From Arthrobacter sp. B3I4 (lineage in GTDB: Bacteria > Actinomycetota > Actinomycetes > Actinomycetales > Micrococcaceae): DNA of 64,000 bases. The position numbers were made by a program, and so were the translations under genes. Where the stretch lies: NCBI RefSeq assembly GCF_030816855.1, contig NZ_JAUSYK010000001.1:868001-932000 (forward strand), in the 5' to 3' direction. Each line of letters starts with the position of its first letter. The stretch's first letter is position 1. This document shows positions 1 to 9,260 of this stretch, piece after piece. The notes under the pieces were generated by a model. The model was not told where the DNA came from. It saw nothing but the letters and a program-made list of their open reading frames with translations, and made no database searches.

Positions 1-1079
1 GGGGTTTCTACGCCGACATGGCCAAGATCCGGCGGTTCGACGTCGAGGCGACTGCCCTGCAACGGCAAGGGCAGCTGGCGTTGTGGGTTCCGCTCACAGG
101 CCAAGAGGCGGCGCAGATCGGCTCCGGGCGGGCGAGCCAGCCGCAGGACTACATTTTCCCCACTTACCGTGAGCACGGCGTCGCGTTGACCCGCAAAGTC
201 GACCTGGCCGAGCTGCTGCGCCAGTTCCGGGGTGTGTCCAACGGCGGCTGGAACCCCAAGGACACCAACTTCCACCTGTACACGCTGGTCCTCGCTGCCC
301 AGACACCGCACGCGGTGGGCTACGCCATGGGCATCCAGCGGGACCAGAAGCTGGCGGCCGCCCGCGCCGCTGCGGGCGGGACGGGGCCCGAGAGGCAGGC
401 GCCCAAGGCCGCCGTCATGGTCTACTTCGGCGACGGAGCCAGCTCCGAGGGCGACGTGCACGAATCCATGGTCTTCGCTTCCTCCTACAACGCTCCCGTC
501 GTGTTCTTTTGCCAGAACAACCACTGGGCGATCTCCGTTCCCACCGCCGTGCAGACGCGGATCCCGCTCTCCAACCGGGCCAAGGGATACGGCTTCCCCG
601 GCATCCGGGTGGACGGCAACGACGTCATCGCGGTCCACGCCGTCACCGAGTGGGCCCTCGAACGGGCCCGCGAAGGCAAAAGCCCGGTGCTGATCGAGGC
701 TTTCACCTACCGCGTCGGCGCGCACACCACCGCTGACGATCCGACGAAGTACCGCGGCTCCGAGGAAGAAGCGCAATGGCGGGCTAAGGACCCACTGGAG
801 CGGCTGGAGAAGTATCTCCGCGCCGAGGGTTTCGCCGATGATGCCTTCTTTGAACAGGTCAGGGCCGACGGCGACGAGCTCGCCGCCTACGTGCGCAAAA
901 CCACCCACGACCTGGAAACCCCGGACATCCGCACCGCGTTCGCCAACACCTACGCCGAGGCGCACCCCTTGATCGCCGAAGAGCTGGCCTGGTTCGAGGA
1001 CTACAGCGCCGGCTTTGCCGACGAAGCCGGCGCCGGCGGGTCGGGGAACCAGGCAGACACAGACGGGGCCGCCAGCTGA
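1..1079 (+). CDS. bkdA: 2-oxo acid dehydrogenase E1 component, alpha subunit (5' partial)
   Basis: Thiamine-diphosphate-dependent decarboxylating subunit of a branched-chain (or pyruvate) 2-oxo acid dehydrogenase; E1alpha pairs with E1beta in the cytoplasm. The frame is open from base 3 (GFYADM...), matching the usual LYRDM-like stretch near the N-terminus, so the ATG at 18 is internal and the gene begins outside the window. The ThDP motif is visible: GDG at 430-438 followed by the NN pair at 517-522 (QNNHWAIS). The loop YRVGAHTTADDPTKYR is typical of E1alpha. The stop overlaps the E1beta start (ATGA). Actinobacteria generally use a one-chain AceE for pyruvate, so branched-chain substrates are favoured here by inference; databases often label such genes pdhA. 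Confidence 0.9.
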   Translation, partial: GFYADMAKIRRFDVEATALQRQGQLALWVPLTGQEAAQIGSGRASQPQDYIFPTYREHGVALTRKVDLAELLRQFRGVSNGGWNPKDTNFHLYTLVLAAQTPHAVGYAMGIQRDQKLAAARAAAGGTGPERQAPKAAVMVYFGDGASSEGDVHESMVFASSYNAPVVFFCQNNHWAISVPTAVQTRIPLSNRAKGYGFPGIRVDGNDVIAVHAVTEWALERAREGKSPVLIEAFTYRVGAHTTADDPTKYRGSEEEAQWRAKDPLERLEKYLRAEGFADDAFFEQVRADGDELAAYVRKTTHDLETPDIRTAFANTYAEAHPLIAEELAWFEDYSAGFADEAGAGGSGNQADTDGAAS

Positions 1080-2059
1080 TGACCACCATGACCATTGCCA
1101 AAGCCATCAACGAGGGCCTCCGCGCAACCCTGGCAAACAACCCGCGCACCCTGCTGATGGGCGAGGACATCGGGCCCCTCGGCGGCGTCTACCGTGTCAC
1201 CGACGGGCTGATCCGCGAGTTCGGGGCCGACCGGGTGGTGGATACCCCGCTTGCGGAATCCGGCATCATCGGCACCGCGATCGGCCTGGCGCTGAGCGGC
1301 TACCGGCCGGTCTGCGAGATCCAGTTCGACGGTTTCGTCTTCCCGGGCTTCAACCAGATCACGACGCAGCTGGCAAAGATGCACTCGCGCAGCAACGGCA
1401 ACCTCACCGTGCCCGTCGTGATCCGTATCCCCTACGGTGGCGGCATCGGCTCGATCGAGCACCACTCGGAATCACCGGAAGCACTGTTCGCCCACACCGC
1501 GGGGCTGCGCATCATCACCCCGTCCAACCCGCATGACGCCTACTGGATGATCCAACAGGCCGTCGACTGCCTGGACCCGGTGATTGTCTTCGAGCCCAAG
1601 CGCCGCTACTGGCTCAAGGGCGACGTCGACACCGACGCCCCGGGCCGGTCCGCCGACCCGTTCGCCGCCCACGTGCTGCGCGCCGGAACGGAGGCCACCG
1701 TCGTGGCCTACGGACCGCTGGTCCCCGTGGCCCTCGCCGCGGCAAACGCCGCCGCCGAGGACGGCCACAGCATCGAGGTGATCGACCTGCGCTCCATCTC
1801 ACCCATCGACTTTGACACGGTCACAGATTCGGTCCGGAAGACCGGCAGGCTCATCGTGGCCCACGAGGCGCCCACCTTTGGCGGTATCGGCGGCGAAATC
1901 GCCGCTCGGGTCAGCGAGCGGGCCTTCCATTCCCTGGAGGCGCCGGTCATCCGTGTCGGCGGCTTCCACATGCCTTACCCGGTGGCCAAGGTGGAGGAAG
2001 ACTATCTGCCGGACATCGACCGCATCCTTGAGGCGCTGGAACGCGCCCTCTCCTACTGA
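1079..2059 (+). CDS. bkdB: 2-oxo acid dehydrogenase E1 component, beta subunit
   Basis: Second half of the heterotetrameric E1. The 326-residue length and the opening [15 protein letters not shown] followed by MGEDIG are standard for E1beta (transketolase pyrimidine-binding domain, then transketolase C-terminal domain from about residue 200). The start ATG overlaps the TGA of E1alpha by four bases, so the two are translationally coupled and probably made in equal amounts. The E2 gene follows after 11 bases, completing an E1alpha-E1beta-E2 operon. Lipoamide dehydrogenase (E3) is not in the window. The substrate assignment (branched-chain versus pyruvate) rests on family context, not on a residue seen here. 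Confidence 0.92.
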   Translation: MTTMTIAKAINEGLRATLANNPRTLLMGEDIGPLGGVYRVTDGLIREFGADRVVDTPLAESGIIGTAIGLALSGYRPVCEIQFDGFVFPGFNQITTQLAKMHSRSNGNLTVPVVIRIPYGGGIGSIEHHSESPEALFAHTAGLRIITPSNPHDAYWMIQQAVDCLDPVIVFEPKRRYWLKGDVDTDAPGRSADPFAAHVLRAGTEATVVAYGPLVPVALAAANAAAEDGHSIEVIDLRSISPIDFDTVTDSVRKTGRLIVAHEAPTFGGIGGEIAARVSERAFHSLEAPVIRVGGFHMPYPVAKVEEDYLPDIDRILEALERALSY

Positions 2060-2070
2060 CGGGGATTTCC

Positions 2071-3600
2071 ATGACCGTGAACAAGTTCAACCTTCCCGAC
2101 GTCGGTGAAGGCCTCACCGAGGCCGAAATCGTGTCCTGGAAAGTCAAGGCCGGGGACTCGGTGGCCGTCAACGACGTGCTGTGCGAGATCGAAACCGCCA
2201 AGTCCCTGGTGGAGCTGCCCTCACCGTACGCCGGCACCGTGACCGAACTGCTGGTCGCCGAAGGTGTGACCGTCGACGTCGGAACGCCGATCATCAGCGT
2301 CTCCGATGCGGCAGCCGCCGCAGCACCGGCTGCTCCCGCGGCAGCCGCCGAGCCGCCCGTTGTCGCAGCCGCGCCCGCCGCGCCCGAGCCGCCGATGTAC
2401 GGCAAGCTGGAGCCGGACACCTCCGACGCCGACGAGTCCGCCGGGCCCCCCGCCGGCGGTCCGCTGGTCGGTTCCGGACCCAAGGCCGACGCCGTCAAAC
2501 GCCGCCGCCGGGTCTCCTCCGCCGCGCCCGCACCGGCAGCGGTCCCCGCGTCGGCGTCGCCCAACGCCACGGAGCCCGTGGAAACGCACGACATCTGGAT
2601 CAGCCCGGAGGCGGTTTCCTCCGTGGACCGCCCCGTTCCCGCCCAAGCCGGGGCTGACGATTCCCGCCCGACCCTGGGCGGCGCCATCACAGGCCTCGTC
2701 AACCGCGTGCTGGCCAAACCTCCGGTCCGGAAGATCGCCCGCGACCTCGGAATCGACCTGGCCGACGTCGTCCCCACCGGTTCCCGCGGCGAGGTGACCC
2801 GCGAGGACCTGGTCAGCTACCAGGCGCAGCGCGACGCGGAGCTGGACCAGGCCGACTCTTTCTGGGGCAAGACGGGCCGCCGGCAGGAACACCGGATCGA
2901 GCGTATTCCGGTCAAGGGCGTGCGCAAGGCCACCGCCCGAGCCATGGTCGACTCGGCCTTCGCCGCGCCGCACGTGAGTATCTTCGTGGACGTCGACGCC
3001 AGCCGCACCATGGAGTTCGTCAAGCGGCTCAAGGCGTCCCGCGACTTCGAAGGCATCAAGGTGTCACCGCTGCTGATCCTGGCCAAGGCCGTGATCTGGG
3101 CCGCCGCCCGCAATCCCAGCGTTAACGCCAGCTGGGTGGACGCCCAGGACGGCAGCGACGCTGCTGAAATCCACATCAAGCACTTCCTCAACCTCGGCAT
3201 CGCCGCAGCCACTCCGCGCGGCTTGATGGTGCCGAACATCAAGAACGCCCAGGACCTCTCACTTAAGGAACTGGCGCTTGCTTTGAACGAACTTGCCACC
3301 ACCGCCCGCGCAGGCAAGACCCAGCCGGCGCAGATGCAGGGCGGAACCCTGACGATCACCAACATCGGGGCCCTGGGCATCGACACCGGCACGCCGATCA
3401 TTAACCCCGGCGAGGTCGCCATTGTCGCGTTCGGCACGATCAAGCAGAAGCCCTGGGTGCTCGACGGTGAAGTGATGCCGCGCTGGATCACCACGCTGGG
3501 CGGCTCCTTCGACCACCGGGTGGTGGACGGGGACCTGTCGGCCCGCTTCATGGCCGACGTCGCGTCCATCCTGGAAGAACCTGCGCTGCTGCTCGACTGA
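2071..3600 (+). CDS. bkdC: 2-oxo acid dehydrogenase E2, dihydrolipoamide acyltransferase
   Basis: Core acyltransferase of the complex, moving the acyl group from E1 to CoA. Three parts can be read: one lipoyl domain (residues 1-80) with the lipoylated lysine K44 in [10 protein letters not shown]; a long Ala/Pro-rich flexible linker; a peripheral subunit-binding domain at about 216-250 ([20 protein letters not shown]); and the catalytic domain from about 285, with the active-site HRVVDG at H482-G487. The 509-residue length fits a one-lipoyl E2. It is the third gene of the E1/E2 operon, 11 bases after E1beta. A repeat-rich gap follows. Confidence 0.93.
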   Translation: MTVNKFNLPDVGEGLTEAEIVSWKVKAGDSVAVNDVLCEIETAKSLVELPSPYAGTVTELLVAEGVTVDVGTPIISVSDAAAAAAPAAPAAAAEPPVVAAAPAAPEPPMYGKLEPDTSDADESAGPPAGGPLVGSGPKADAVKRRRRVSSAAPAPAAVPASASPNATEPVETHDIWISPEAVSSVDRPVPAQAGADDSRPTLGGAITGLVNRVLAKPPVRKIARDLGIDLADVVPTGSRGEVTREDLVSYQAQRDAELDQADSFWGKTGRRQEHRIERIPVKGVRKATARAMVDSAFAAPHVSIFVDVDASRTMEFVKRLKASRDFEGIKVSPLLILAKAVIWAAARNPSVNASWVDAQDGSDAAEIHIKHFLNLGIAAATPRGLMVPNIKNAQDLSLKELALALNELATTARAGKTQPAQMQGGTLTITNIGALGIDTGTPIINPGEVAIVAFGTIKQKPWVLDGEVMPRWITTLGGSFDHRVVDGDLSARFMADVASILEEPALLLD

Positions 3601-3634
3601 AGGCACGCCGCCGGCCGAACCGGCACGCGTACCC

Positions 3635-3811
3635 CGACGTTCCCGCCCAGTTACCGTTGCCCGGGATGCGCGGCGCCGACGTTCCTGCCCAGTTACCCGG
3701 GGCCGGGATCTGCGGTGACCGCTGAATCCCGCGCGTTTCGGCCGGTTAGCCGCCCCGCGAGGGCCAGTAACTGGGCAGGAGCGCTGCGGCCCACGGTGCA
3801 GGAGCGCTGCG
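3635..3811. repeat. Cluster of short direct and inverted repeats downstream of the E2 gene
   Basis: The gap 3601-3845 has no gene on the plus side but holds a repeated motif. CGACGTTCCCGCCCAGTTAC occurs at 3635-3654, its near-copy CGACGTTCCTGCCCAGTTAC at 3677-3696, and the inverted form GTAACTGGGCAGGAGCG at 3767-3783. AGGAGCGCTGCG is repeated directly at 3777-3788 and 3800-3811. The inverted copies could fold into a large hairpin between the convergent genes E2 and 3846-4181, so it may act as a transcription barrier, or be a copy of a dispersed intergenic element. No T-run is present, so a classical terminator is not supported. Confidence 0.6.
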
Positions 3812-3845
3812 ACCCTGCCGGCGCAGGACCGGCGGCCCGGGGATC

Positions 3846-4181
3846 CTAGCTGCCGGAGTAAACGGACAGCACCTGGGCGAGGGCCGGATCGCCCAGCCCG
3901 GCAACAGCCGCCGCGGCTGCGAAGACGACGCCGACGAAGCCGAAGCTGCCGGCCGTAACCGCCGCCAGGAACTTCCAGTCCTCGTGCAGGATGCTGCGGA
4001 CTGTGTCCGGCATCCGCAGTGCCGGGGAGATCAGGTTCGGCGCACTGTCCACTGTGCCGTTATCGAGGTAGGCAATCACCCGGCCGGCGGCGCGGTCCAC
4101 CCTCATGGCGCTGATGTGGTTTCCGTGACGGGCCAAGAGAATATCGTGACCAACAAGCTGGCGGCGCTGAAGAACGGGCAT
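3846..4181 (-). CDS. Small putative membrane protein of unknown function
   Basis: A 111-residue protein I do not recognise. The N-terminal half (about 1-60) is soluble and mixed-charge. The C-terminal part has one clear hydrophobic segment (about residues 70-100, AAVTAGSFGFVGVVFAAAAA) rich in Ala, Gly and Val, suggesting a single membrane span or tail anchor. A good ribosome site (GGGAGG, seven bases before the ATG) supports the start and argues that it is a real gene. It is convergent with the E2 gene and divergent from the acyl-CoA synthetase. Confidence 0.65.
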   Translation of the reverse strand: MPVLQRRQLVGHDILLARHGNHISAMRVDRAAGRVIAYLDNGTVDSAPNLISPALRMPDTVRSILHEDWKFLAAVTAGSFGFVGVVFAAAAAVAGLGDPALAQVLSVYSGS

Positions 4182-4407
4182 GGTGGGGCCTCCCGGGGAA
4201 TGGAGTGGATAGGGCTGTCCGCACCATCGGGGGCACCTTCCATTTTACGGCTGCCCAAGGGGCCGGTTCGGGCGAAAGCGGGGTGAGACTGCCCACTGGA
4301 GCTGGTGACGGCCATCAAGCCGCAGGAATCCTGTCCGAACCCGGCCCGCGGCACTAGAGTGGCACCAGCCGCAACGGAGCGGCCCACGCCGATCAAAGGA
4401 GATTTTG

Positions 4408-6009
4408 GTGTTCTCTAGCCCGTTCCCCGCTGTTGATATCCCGGACATCAGCCTCTACGAGTACCTTTTCGGCGGTCTGCAGGAAGAGGACCTGGGCCGG
4501 GTCGCCGTCGTTGACGGAACGAGCGGCACCGAAACGAGCTACCGCGAGCTGCGCGATGGGATCAACGCTGTGGCTGGCTACGTCGCCGCCCAGGGACTGG
4601 GTGTCCACGGCGTCGCTGCCATCCTCTGCCCGAACATCCCGGCCTTCGCCGTCGTCTTCCATGGCCTGCTCCGCGCGGGCGCAACCGTGACGCCCATCAA
4701 CTCGCTGTACACGGCCGACGAGGTCGAAAAGCAGCTCACCGACGCGGGAGCCAGCTGGCTGTTCACGATCTCCGCCCTGCTGCCGGCCGCCCGTGAGGCG
4801 GCCGAAAAAGCCGGGATCCCCGCTGACCGCTTGGTGGTGCTGGACGGAGCGGAGGGGCACCCTTCACTGCGGGATCTGCTGACGTCCGGCGCTCCGGCCC
4901 CGGACGTCAGCTTTGATCCGGCGACCCACGTCGCGGTGCTGCCGTACTCCTCCGGGACCACCGGCCGGCCCAAGGGCGTGATGCTTAGCCACCGGAACCT
5001 GGTCGCGAACGTTGAGCAGTCGCGCGCCCTGCTCAAGGTCACGCCCGAGGACCGGCTGTTGGCGCTGCTGCCGTTCTTCCACATCTACGGACTGACCGTG
5101 CTGCTGAACCTGGCGCTTCGTGAGCGGGCGCGGCTGATCACCATTCCGAAGTTCGACCTTGCCGAGTTCCTGCGCATGATCCAGGACCACCGGTGCACGT
5201 ACCTGTTCATCGCCCCGCCGGTCGCTGTGGCCCTGTCCAAGCACCCGATGGTTGCGGAATATGACCTGGGCTCCGTCCACACCACACTGTCGGGAGCGGC
5301 GCCGCTGGACGGTGAGCTTGGCACCCGGCTGGCGGAACGGCTGGGCTGCAGGGTTCTGCAGGGCTACGGCATGACGGAGATGAGCCCGGTATCGCACCTC
5401 ATCCCGGTTGACGCCACCGAGGTGCCCGTCAGCTCGGTCGGCTACACCGTTCCGAACATGGAGTGCCGGCTGGTGGACCCCGCAACGGGCGAGGAAATAG
5501 AGGTTCCGGCCGAGGGAACCAGCGGACCGGGCCATCTGCTGTGCCGGGGGCCCAACGTGATGCTCGGCTACCTGAACCGGCCGGAGGAGACCGCTGACAC
5601 CCTGGACCCGGACGGCTTCCTGCGCACCGGCGATATCGCCACGGTCGGGGCGGACGGTGTGGTGACGATTGTGGACCGGCTCAAGGAGCTGATCAAGTAC
5701 AAGGGCTACCAGATCGCCCCGGCCGAACTCGAGGCGCTCCTGCTCACCCACCCTGGCATCGCCGACGCCGCTGTGATCGGAACGCCCGACGCCGACGGCC
5801 AGGAGGTGCCGATGGCCTTCGTCGTGCGGCAACCGGGCGAGGTTGGCGAACAGCTGGACGAGGCGGCCGTGGAGGAATTTGTGGCCGGCAAAGTAGCGCC
5901 GTTCAAGAAAATCCGCCGCGTCCAGTTCATCGACGCAGTGCCGAAGTCATCCTCCGGCAAGATCCTCCGCCGGATGCTGAGGACCACGGAGCCCGCGTCA
6001 CAGGCCTAG
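4408..6009 (+). CDS. Acyl-CoA synthetase / 4-coumarate-CoA ligase family AMP-forming ligase
   Basis: Activates a carboxylic acid to its CoA thioester through an acyl-adenylate. The ANL-superfamily motifs are all present: P-loop SSGTTGRPKGVM (residues 181-192), YGMTE (320-324), the hinge/ATP motif TGD (407-409) followed by DRLKELIKYKGYQIAPAELE, and the catalytic lysine in SSSGKILRR (K518). Length (533) and the LPFFHIYG motif resemble 4-coumarate/medium-chain ligases rather than long-chain FadD. The GTG at 4408 is preferred because AAAGGAG lies six bases upstream; a TTG three bases earlier is too close. The acid cannot be read from sequence. A strong hairpin follows the stop. Confidence 0.88.
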   Translation: MFSSPFPAVDIPDISLYEYLFGGLQEEDLGRVAVVDGTSGTETSYRELRDGINAVAGYVAAQGLGVHGVAAILCPNIPAFAVVFHGLLRAGATVTPINSLYTADEVEKQLTDAGASWLFTISALLPAAREAAEKAGIPADRLVVLDGAEGHPSLRDLLTSGAPAPDVSFDPATHVAVLPYSSGTTGRPKGVMLSHRNLVANVEQSRALLKVTPEDRLLALLPFFHIYGLTVLLNLALRERARLITIPKFDLAEFLRMIQDHRCTYLFIAPPVAVALSKHPMVAEYDLGSVHTTLSGAAPLDGELGTRLAERLGCRVLQGYGMTEMSPVSHLIPVDATEVPVSSVGYTVPNMECRLVDPATGEEIEVPAEGTSGPGHLLCRGPNVMLGYLNRPEETADTLDPDGFLRTGDIATVGADGVVTIVDRLKELIKYKGYQIAPAELEALLLTHPGIADAAVIGTPDADGQEVPMAFVVRQPGEVGEQLDEAAVEEFVAGKVAPFKKIRRVQFIDAVPKSSSGKILRRMLRTTEPASQA

Positions 6010-6013
6010 GAAG

Positions 6014-6042
6014 CAGCCGGCGCCTGGGTGTGGCGCCGGCTG
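6014..6042. terminator. Hairpin terminator between convergent genes
   Basis: CAGCCGGCGCC (6014-6024) and GGCGCCGGCTG (6032-6042) form a perfect 11-bp stem with a 7-base loop, five bases after the ligase stop and 17 bases from the stop of the opposite-strand stress protein. GC-rich with only a weak T-tract, as is common in high-GC actinobacteria. It probably serves both genes. Confidence 0.75.
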
Positions 6043-6059
6043 GTCTTCGGACTTGCGGT

Positions 6060-6491
6060 TTATTCGGCCAAGTCGGTTTTGGCGATGTAGACGTCGCAGG
6101 GGGCGCCGTGGGCCACGCTGTTCGCGACGCTCCCCAGGACCCGGCCGAGGCCGCGCATCCGGCGGTTGCCCACCACGATCAGCTGTGCCTCGGTACGCTC
6201 AGCCTCGTGGATGAGGGCCTCCGCAGGCTTGCCGCGGGCGGCGGCGTAGGTGACGTTGGTGCCGCCGGTGCGCAGGCTGTCGGCAATGCCCTTGGCCACC
6301 TTTTCGGCCTCGCCGGCATCCGAAACGACCCACCGGTCGCTGCCGCTTCCGAACACCTCGGTCCGGTCACTGTCGAAGGCGCTGACCACATGCAGTGTGG
6401 CGCCCAAGGAGGCGGCCAGGTCGCGGGCGGTGTGAGCCGCCCTCAGGGCAGTCTCGCTGCCATCGACGCCGACAACGATGATTCCGGTCAT
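6060..6491 (-). CDS. Universal stress protein, UspA family
   Basis: Single-domain Usp protein of 143 residues. The N-terminal strand MTGIIVVGVDGSETALRA carries the Asp of the family nucleotide-binding site, and the C-terminal stretch VVGNRRMRGLGRVLGSVANS is the Usp ATP-binding region, although its first glycine pair is altered (R where the usual second G sits), so binding may be weaker. The ATG at 6491 is chosen because GAGGAGATCTC stands directly before it; a longer frame adds 13 residues without a ribosome site. It follows the aminotransferase gene on the same strand with a 48-base gap and may share its transcript. Confidence 0.85.
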   Translation of the reverse strand: MTGIIVVGVDGSETALRAAHTARDLAASLGATLHVVSAFDSDRTEVFGSGSDRWVVSDAGEAEKVAKGIADSLRTGGTNVTYAAARGKPAEALIHEAERTEAQLIVVGNRRMRGLGRVLGSVANSVAHGAPCDVYIAKTDLAE

Positions 6492-6539
6492 GAGATCTCC
6501 TCTGGTCAAGCACAGATCAAGCCACAGCAATGCTTCAGG

Positions 6540-7832
6540 CTACAACGCCGCGACGGCTTCCTGCAGTACCGGCGCCAGCCGCCGCACGCCTTCCTCGATG
6601 GCCTCAGGCGGCACCGCGCTGAAGGCGAGCCGCAGCTTGTTGGATGGCTCGTCCGAGTGGGTGAAGGCCGCGCCGGGGATGAACACGACGCCGGCATCAA
6701 TGGCTTTCTGCAGCAACGGGTACGTGTCGACCCCTTCGGGCAGCGTGACCCAGATGAAGAAGCCGCCCTCGGGACGCGTCCAGCTCAAACCCTCCGGCAT
6801 GTGCTTGTCGAGGGCAGCGAGCATCGCCTCACAGCGTTCCCGGTAAAGCCCTCGGTAGGTGGCGATCTGGCCGCGCCAGTCGTAGTCGCGCAGGTACGCC
6901 GAGACGAGCATCTGGTTCAGCGTCGGCGGGCAAAGCGTGACCGCCTCCGAGGCCAGGTAGTAGCGGCGCTGCAGGTGCGCCGGAACCAGTGCCCAACCGA
7001 TCCGCAGCCCCGGCGCGAAGATCTTGGAGAAGGAGCCCATGTAGATGACATCGTCGGGGTTTCCGGCCCGCAGCGGGGTCAACGGCTGCCCGTCAAAGCG
7101 GAGCAGTCCGTAAGGGTTATCCTCGAGGACCAAAATATTCGCGTTGCGGCATATGTCTACTACCTGTTGCCGGCGCTCCGGGGACAGGGTGATGCCGGAC
7201 GGGTTGTTGAAGCTGGGGATGGTGTACAGGAACTTGATGTTCTTGCCGGCCGTCTGGAGGGCGGCAATTTTTGCCTCGAGGAGATCCGGAACAATTCCAG
7301 CGTCGTCCATCGGCACCGTGCCCACCTCCACCTGGTACGCCTCGAACGTGTTAAGCGCCCCGACGTACGTCGGGTCCTCCACCAGGATGACGTCTCCCGG
7401 GTTGCAGAAGACCTTGGTGGCGACATCCTGGGCGGACTGCGAACCGGCCGTGATGACAACGTTTTCCGGCTTCGCGTCGAGGATGCCCTCGGCCGCCATG
7501 ACTTCGCAGATCTGGGTCCGGAGCTCCTCCGTTCCCTGTCCTCCGCCATATTGCAGTGCCGTCAGCCCCTGCTCGGCGATGATCTTGGCTGCCGACTCGC
7601 CGAGACGCTCCAGCGGGAGCGACTGAAGGTACGGGCTGCCGCCGGCAAGGGAGACGAGGCCCGGGCGCAGGGAGATGTCAAAGACGTCCCGGACTGCCGA
7701 CTGTTTGATGTTTGCTGCGCGCTCCGAGAAAAGCCTCTCGTGGCGGTGGGCGGACGTAGCCGCACGTTCGATTGCGTCAATAGCCTCGGCCGGAAGGAGC
7801 TCTGCGGCGGCATCAAGTGTTTCGTGGGTCAC
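6540..7832 (-). CDS. PLP-dependent aminotransferase, class I/II (2-aminoadipate/aromatic type)
   Basis: Fold-type I aminotransferase of 430 residues. Recognisable elements are the N-terminal SLAGGSP, the YGGGQGTEELR segment, NNPSG in the substrate-binding loop (FNNPSGITLS), DNPYG, and the Schiff-base lysine K270 in GSFSKIFAPGLRIGW. These resemble LysN/MocR-type aminotransferases with broad 2-oxo acid specificity; no DNA-binding domain is attached. The GTG start has only a weak ribosome site, so the first residues are uncertain. It lies between the FMN reductase and the stress protein on the same strand; a hairpin at 7914-7950 separates it from the reductase. Confidence 0.85.
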   Translation of the reverse strand: MTHETLDAAAELLPAEAIDAIERAATSAHRHERLFSERAANIKQSAVRDVFDISLRPGLVSLAGGSPYLQSLPLERLGESAAKIIAEQGLTALQYGGGQGTEELRTQICEVMAAEGILDAKPENVVITAGSQSAQDVATKVFCNPGDVILVEDPTYVGALNTFEAYQVEVGTVPMDDAGIVPDLLEAKIAALQTAGKNIKFLYTIPSFNNPSGITLSPERRQQVVDICRNANILVLEDNPYGLLRFDGQPLTPLRAGNPDDVIYMGSFSKIFAPGLRIGWALVPAHLQRRYYLASEAVTLCPPTLNQMLVSAYLRDYDWRGQIATYRGLYRERCEAMLAALDKHMPEGLSWTRPEGGFFIWVTLPEGVDTYPLLQKAIDAGVVFIPGAAFTHSDEPSNKLRLAFSAVPPEAIEEGVRRLAPVLQEAVAAL

Positions 7833-7913
7833 AGGTCAAGGATACAGTCCTGCGTTGTCAGTGGGAAAACATTTGTTCACGGCGCCGCGGGCGGACAACG
7901 CGGGCGGACAACG

Positions 7914-7950
7914 GACACCCCCGGCAGTGGGGGGCGCTGCCGGGGGTGTC
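7914..7950 (-). terminator. Strong hairpin after the FMN reductase gene
   Basis: GACACCCCCGGCAG (7914-7927) and CTGCCGGGGGTGTC (7937-7950) form a perfect 14-bp stem with a 9-base loop, 19 bases beyond the reductase stop on the minus strand. No U-tract is obvious. Placed to end the reductase transcript before the aminotransferase promoter. Confidence 0.7.
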
Positions 7951-7969
7951 AGTCTGTCTGCCGGAGGTG

Positions 7970-8533
7970 CTACGCGGCTTCCGCCGTGCGGGCTTCGGCA
8001 AAGGCCTGGAAAACGCCCTTGATCTGTTCCACAACCTCGGCATCATCCTTCGGGTGCACCTCGGCGAAACGCACCATGGAACCGGGGACGGCCAGCTTGA
8101 CGTCCTCAAGCACCCGGGCGCCGGCGATGCCGACAGCCTTGCGGGCCTCGTCCTGCGCCCACACGCCGCCGTACTGGCCAAAGGCGGTGCCGACGACGGC
8201 GGTCGGCTTGCCGCTGAGGGCGCCGGCACCGAAGGGGCGGGAGAGCCAGTCGATGGCGTTCTTCAGCGGTGCGGGGATGGTGCCGTTGTATTCCGGAGTC
8301 ACCAGGAGGAGGCTGTCCGCCTCGCTGGCGGCGGCACGCAGGGCCGCCGCGGCGGCGGGAACCTGGCCCTCGACGTCGATGTCCTCGTTGTAGAACGGGA
8401 TGTTGCCGAGGCTTTCGTGGATGACTACCTCGACCTGCTCGGGAGCGTTTAGCTGGATGGCCTCGGCGAGCTGGGCGTTGGTGGAGCCGGCGCGCAGGCT
8501 GCCGACAAGGGTGAGGACGGTGTTGGTGGACAT
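7970..8533 (-). CDS. NADPH-dependent FMN reductase / NAD(P)H quinone oxidoreductase
   Basis: Flavodoxin-fold reductase of 187 residues. The N-terminal VLTLVGSLRAGSTNAQLAEA binds the FMN phosphate, and TPEYNGTIPAPLKNAIDW is the family signature around the isoalloxazine ring. The ATG at 8533 is preceded by AAGGAG at good spacing. The frame stays open far upstream, but that extension has no ribosome site and overlaps the divergent TetR gene. The two genes are divergent across a 112-base region that contains a perfect palindrome (8607-8626), so the TetR protein probably controls this reductase, which may act in quinone or redox-stress detoxification. Confidence 0.88.
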   Translation of the reverse strand: MSTNTVLTLVGSLRAGSTNAQLAEAIQLNAPEQVEVVIHESLGNIPFYNEDIDVEGQVPAAAAALRAAASEADSLLLVTPEYNGTIPAPLKNAIDWLSRPFGAGALSGKPTAVVGTAFGQYGGVWAQDEARKAVGIAGARVLEDVKLAVPGSMVRFAEVHPKDDAEVVEQIKGVFQAFAEARTAEAA

Positions 8534-8606
8534 GGGAACTCCTTCTATCGCGCCGCGGGACCCGCGGCCGGACAAGCGGGGAGGCTCGGGAGCCTTCATC
8601 CATGCT

Positions 8607-8626
8607 AAACGGACTGCGGTCCGGTT
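8607..8626. promoter_or_regulatory. Candidate TetR operator
   Basis: AAnCGGACnnnnGTCCGnTT: perfect CGGAC (8610-8614) and GTCCG (8619-8623) arms with matching AA/TT flanks, 20 bp overall. It sits 74 bases from the FMN reductase start and 20 bases before the divergent TetR start, the expected place for autoregulation plus control of the neighbour. Seen directly; the binding protein is inferred. Confidence 0.6.
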
Positions 8627-8645
8627 CTTATTCCCCAGCGCTACA

Positions 8646-9260
8646 ATGAGGCGTGTGAGCCTCATCCCAATCCGGCCCGAAGCCCAGGCCGCCCAGGCAG
8701 AGCGCCGGGACGCAGCCCGCAACCGACAGCTGCTGCTGAGCGCCGCCAGGGAACTGGTCGAGGAGTGCGGGGTCGACGGCCTCACCATGGCGTCCCTGGC
8801 CGGGCGTGCCGGCGTCGGCAAAGGGACAGTTTTTCGCCGATTTGGAAGCCGGGCGGGGCTCATGATGAGCCTGCTCAGCGATGCCGAGGCCCAGTTCCAA
8901 GACCGGTTTATGTTCGGCCCGCCGCCGCTGGGTCCCGGCGCGCCGGCCACGGAGCGGCTCACTGCCGTCGGAGCGGAGCGGATCGTCTGGATTTTGGAAT
9001 ACGGCGACCTCGCCCGCGCCGCCGACGCGTCAGCCTACAACCGCTTTGACGTCCCGGCGGCAGTGCTCTGGCGCCGCCACCTGGAACTGCTGCTGCGTGA
9101 GGCCGGGGTCACGGCCGACCCCTGGCTGATGGCAGGCGCCCTGGCTGCGACCCTTGAGCCGGAGCGCATTCTGCACGCGGTCCGCCTCCACGGCGTCGCT
9201 CCCGACCGGCTGATCGAGTCCTGGCGCGAGCTGGCCAGTCGCGTTGTGCAGCCCGCGTAG
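8646..9260 (+). CDS. TetR/AcrR family transcriptional regulator
   Basis: A 204-residue repressor-type protein. The N-terminal helix-turn-helix is clear (LLSAARELVEECGVDGLTMA, then GVGKGTVFRRFGSRAGL), followed by a variable ligand-binding domain. The ATG at 8646 is used; a GTG nine bases later is an alternative, and a longer in-frame extension back to 8400 is rejected because it overlaps the divergent reductase. It likely represses the FMN reductase through the palindrome between them. The ligand is unknown. Confidence 0.85.
   Translation: MRRVSLIPIRPEAQAAQAERRDAARNRQLLLSAARELVEECGVDGLTMASLAGRAGVGKGTVFRRFGSRAGLMMSLLSDAEAQFQDRFMFGPPPLGPGAPATERLTAVGAERIVWILEYGDLARAADASAYNRFDVPAAVLWRRHLELLLREAGVTADPWLMAGALAATLEPERILHAVRLHGVAPDRLIESWRELASRVVQPA

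Noticed and set aside
6030..8393. Open frame of 787 codons on the plus strand
   Set aside because: It is antisense to the stress protein, aminotransferase and FMN reductase genes, all of which show family motifs on the minus strand; its own translation shows none. Long opposite frames are expected at this GC content.
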